Position numbers and translations under genes: made by a program | Notes under the pieces: model-generated | What the model saw: only the letters and a program-made list of their open reading frames with translations | Database searches by the model: none | Told to the model about the DNA's origin: nothing | Shown here: positions 62,061 through 64,000 of the stretch, piece by piece | Position numbering within the stretch: position 1 is the first letter of the stretch | How the letters are laid out: the number at the start of each line of letters is the position of its first letter | Source of the DNA: Clostridium folliculivorans | GTDB lineage: Bacteria > Bacillota > Clostridia > Clostridiales > Clostridiaceae | Direction: 5' to 3' | DNA length: 64,000 nt | Assembly: GCF_024341905.1 (NCBI RefSeq) | Contig: NZ_BQXY01000007.1 | Coordinates: 180,723 to 244,722 of the forward strand

Positions 62061-62807
62061 TTACTTTCTTTCAACACCATATTTAGCAGCTAATTCTTGA
62101 ACAAAATCAAGATACTTTCTCTCTTGTCTTTGTTGAATTAATTCATTTACTACATCCTTCTTTACTTCATCAAAGCTTTTAACAACAGCTGAGTTCTTTG
62201 AAGCTACCTTTATTAAATGGAATCCAAATTGAGTTTTTACTGGTTCACTTACTTCCCCTACAGGTAAATTAAATGCTGCTTCTTCAAACTCTGGAACCAT
62301 CATTCCCTTTGAGAATGCTCCTAAATCTCCACCTTGTTCGCTTGAAGGGCAAGTTGAATATTCTGATGCTGATTGTTCAAAAGATTTCTTTCCAGAAAGT
62401 ATATCTTCTCTTATTTCCTTCAATTTATCTTCAGAATCTAAAAGTATATGCTTAGCCGAAACAGTCTCTGGTTCCATATAAGCTTCCTTATTATCTTCAT
62501 AATACTTAAGTGCTTCTTCATCAGTTACTGTCACTTCTGAAAGCACTTTATTTATTATTATCTGAGTCAATATATCCTTCTTAACTTTTTCCATTTGACT
62601 TAAAAATTCTTGTGATTTATCAAATTCATTATCTACCCCGAATTTATATAACAATTCAAAGCTTATAACTTGCTCTAATAATTGTTTTCTGCCCATTTCA
62701 CTTGCGAAAACCCCTCTTCTATTTTCAGGGTATCTTTCTATAACATCCATTAGATCTTTTTCAGTTATTTCATTTCCGCCAACTACAGCTAATATATTCT
62801 TATCCAT
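62061..62807 (-). CDS. PPIC-type peptidyl-prolyl isomerase (PrsA-like, cytoplasmic)
   Basis: A 248-aa protein with a SurA/PrsA-like N-terminal helical domain (residues 1-115) and a parvulin domain at about 117-210: VSAKHILLDSEDKLKEI, CPSSEQGGDLGAFSKGMMVP, EFEEAAFNLPVGEVSEP and TQFGFHLIKV. No signal peptide or lipobox is present, so unlike PrsA lipoproteins it should act in the cytoplasm. GGAGAT lies 8 bases before the ATG. Single gene with its own terminator. Confidence 0.92.
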   Translation of the reverse strand: MDKNILAVVGGNEITEKDLMDVIERYPENRRGVFASEMGRKQLLEQVISFELLYKFGVDNEFDKSQEFLSQMEKVKKDILTQIIINKVLSEVTVTDEEALKYYEDNKEAYMEPETVSAKHILLDSEDKLKEIREDILSGKKSFEQSASEYSTCPSSEQGGDLGAFSKGMMVPEFEEAAFNLPVGEVSEPVKTQFGFHLIKVASKNSAVVKSFDEVKKDVVNELIQQRQERKYLDFVQELAAKYGVERK

Positions 62808-63157
62808 AAATAATCTCCTTTTCTGAGTAAAATCTTAATCTTTATAATCATATCACAAATAGGTTAATATTCATATTTTTTATTGCTAGTCACCTTGACA
62901 TATAAATTCTCTCTAAGTAAATCTCCATTGTAGCTTACATTCTATAAAAACTTGTAATAAAACTATTGAAATCTCTAAGTTTAATTGGTATAAAAATTTT
63001 GTACTTTTCTGTACCTCTATATAACTAACCAACTCACAAATGTAATTATAATCACTGATTTTACACAGAACTTCTATATTATGTAATTACATTGTTGATA
63101 TATAATAATAATTATTATATAATAATTACAAACACTATTTGGAGGTGCTATATAACA
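62808..63157. other. Divergent promoter region of foldase and bcp genes
   Basis: Intergenic AT-rich sequence. A likely bcp promoter is TTTACA (63059-63064), 17 bases, TGTAAT (63082-63087). A perfect AT-only palindrome lies at 63101-63119. No gene is evident. Confidence 0.45.
63101..63119. promoter_or_regulatory. PerR-like palindrome in the bcp leader
   Basis: TATAATAAT-A-ATTATTATA is a perfect 9-1-9 palindrome. Its inner 15 bases match the PerR box TTATAATNATTATAA at all but two positions. It lies just past the predicted promoter. The low complexity makes chance occurrence possible. Confidence 0.3.
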
Positions 63158-63616
63158 ATGGAATTAAATACATTGGCTCAAGACTTTTCTATCGCAGGTT
63201 CCGATGGAAATATTCATAAATTAAGTGATTATAGGGGTAAGAAAGTAATATTGTATTTTTATCCTAAAGATAATACACCTGGCTGCACAAATGAAGCTTG
63301 TGATTTTAGAGATAATTATCAGCAAATTTCAGACTATAATGCTATAGTTTTAGGAATTTCTAGAGATTCCTTAGCTTCTCATGATAAATTCATAACTAAA
63401 TTAGGATTACCATTTATATTATTAAGTGATGAAAATCAAGAAGTATGTAACATATATGATGTTATAAAAGAAAAGAATATGTATGGCAAGAAGTCCCTTG
63501 GAATTGAAAGAAGCACTTTTATAATTGACGAAAATGGGATCCTAGTAAAAGAATTCAGAAAAGTTAAGGTTAAAGATCACATAAGCGAAGTATTAGAAAT
63601 ATTAAAAAATATGTAA
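63158..63616 (+). CDS. bcp: Bcp-type thioredoxin-dependent peroxiredoxin
   Basis: A 152-aa cytoplasmic peroxiredoxin reducing hydroperoxides with thioredoxin. The YFYPKDNTPGCTNEACDFRD motif contains the peroxidatic cysteine and the resolving cysteine five residues later, as in atypical 2-Cys Bcp/PrxQ proteins. ERSTFIIDENGIL near the C-terminus is family-typical. ATG 63158 follows GGAGGTG by 10 bases; a longer reading from 63092 has no site. Terminator follows. Confidence 0.95.
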   Translation: MELNTLAQDFSIAGSDGNIHKLSDYRGKKVILYFYPKDNTPGCTNEACDFRDNYQQISDYNAIVLGISRDSLASHDKFITKLGLPFILLSDENQEVCNIYDVIKEKNMYGKKSLGIERSTFIIDENGILVKEFRKVKVKDHISEVLEILKNM

Positions 63617-63654
63617 GATATATATCTATATACTTATGTTACATGTATATAATT

Positions 63655-63687
63655 AAAGGCTAAGAATTAAATCAATTCTTAGCCTTT
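63655..63687. terminator. Terminator after bcp
   Basis: A 14-bp stem (63655-63668 with 63674-63687) and short loop, T-run in both directions. Confidence 0.85.
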
Positions 63688-63742
63688 GAACTCTCTATTT
63701 TTAGTTAGATTGAAAACTTTATAATTTCCTTTAACAATAAAG

Positions 63743-63769
63743 AAAGCATAGTACTAAGTACTATGCTTT
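63743..63769 (-). terminator. Terminator of the rRNA-tRNA operon
   Basis: A 12-bp perfect stem (63743-63754 with 63758-63769) directly after tRNA-Phe on the minus strand, with a TTTCTTTATT tail. Confidence 0.88.
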
Positions 63770-63845
<76 letters not shown>

Positions 63846-63851
63846 ACATTT

Positions 63852-63969
63852 ACCTAGCGACCACCTACTCTCCCACACAGTCGCCCGTGCAGTACCATCA
63901 GCCGTCTAAGTCTTAACCTTCGTGTTCGGTATGGGTACGGGTGTAACCCTTAGACGCATCATCACTAGA
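63852..63969 (-). rRNA. rrf: 5S ribosomal RNA
   Basis: On the minus strand the sequence contains the conserved ACCCGTACCCATACCGAACAC block, GTTAAGACTTAGACGGCTGATGG and GGGAGAGTAGGTGGTCGCTAGGT 3' end (given here as motifs), with pairing ends CTAG. About 118 nt. The 23S gene presumably lies beyond the right edge. Confidence 0.93.
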
Positions 63970-64000
63970 TATTGAAAGATTATTCTTTCAAAATTGCACT

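Overview
The window is AT-rich, bacterial and almost certainly from a Clostridium sensu stricto-type anaerobe. The reasons are the very low GC, strong GGAGG ribosome binding sites, a [FeFe] hydrogenase, an oxygen-reducing flavodiiron fusion, a clostridial-type AbrB and a DUF6514-like protein. No species call is made. There is no prophage, CRISPR array or complete insertion sequence.

Left part (1-31 kb, housekeeping and stress). A minus-strand operon encodes a MoxR ATPase, a DUF58 protein, a membrane protein and an unknown protein. It is followed by a class F-type flavodiiron/rubredoxin/NADH-rubredoxin reductase fusion, a short Ssb, a YihY/BrkB membrane protein, a Wzx-type flippase, a LacX-like epimerase, a nuclease-XPD helicase fusion, a VanX-like dipeptidase, a DUF1836 regulator, abrB, trmN6-like/rsmI, a CwlO-like NlpC/P60 hydrolase, a FemAB transferase, a metallophosphoesterase, tRNA-Pro, a signal-less amidase/glucosaminidase with a 40-aa membrane peptide upstream, a group B-type [FeFe] hydrogenase, a HAD phosphatase and a second flippase. 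The 17.0-17.7 kb intergenic region holds a DnaA-box cluster followed by AT-rich DNA, then abrB promoters with a Spo0A box.

Middle and right part (31.5-62 kb). This is one large surface-glycan locus, all on the minus strand. Read in transcription order, it starts with CMP-nonulosonate (legionaminate-type) synthesis: neuA, neuB, neuC, ptmE-like, legB and legC, with an odd aminotransferase-like gene and a FemAB-like gene inserted. It continues with UDP-2,3-diacetamido-glucuronate-type genes (WbpE, WbpD, WbpA and, further on, WbpB homologues). Then come flippases, GT2/GT4/GT-B glycosyltransferases, another FemAB-like protein and a polysaccharide deacetylase. A two-gene membrane module (232 aa plus about 592 aa) occurs twice, with three GT2 genes between the copies. 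The enzymes together suggest an acidic, amino-sugar-rich surface polysaccharide or flagellin glycan; no initiating phosphoglycosyl transferase is present in the window.

Right edge (62-64 kb). A cytoplasmic PPIC-type foldase, a Bcp-type peroxiredoxin, and the 3' end of an rRNA operon on the minus strand (5S rRNA, then tRNA-Phe). The 23S gene presumably lies beyond the edge.

A family of about 100-bp hairpin repeats (four full copies plus remnants) and one separate 199-bp palindrome are scattered through the window, usually touching gene ends and often next to flippase genes.
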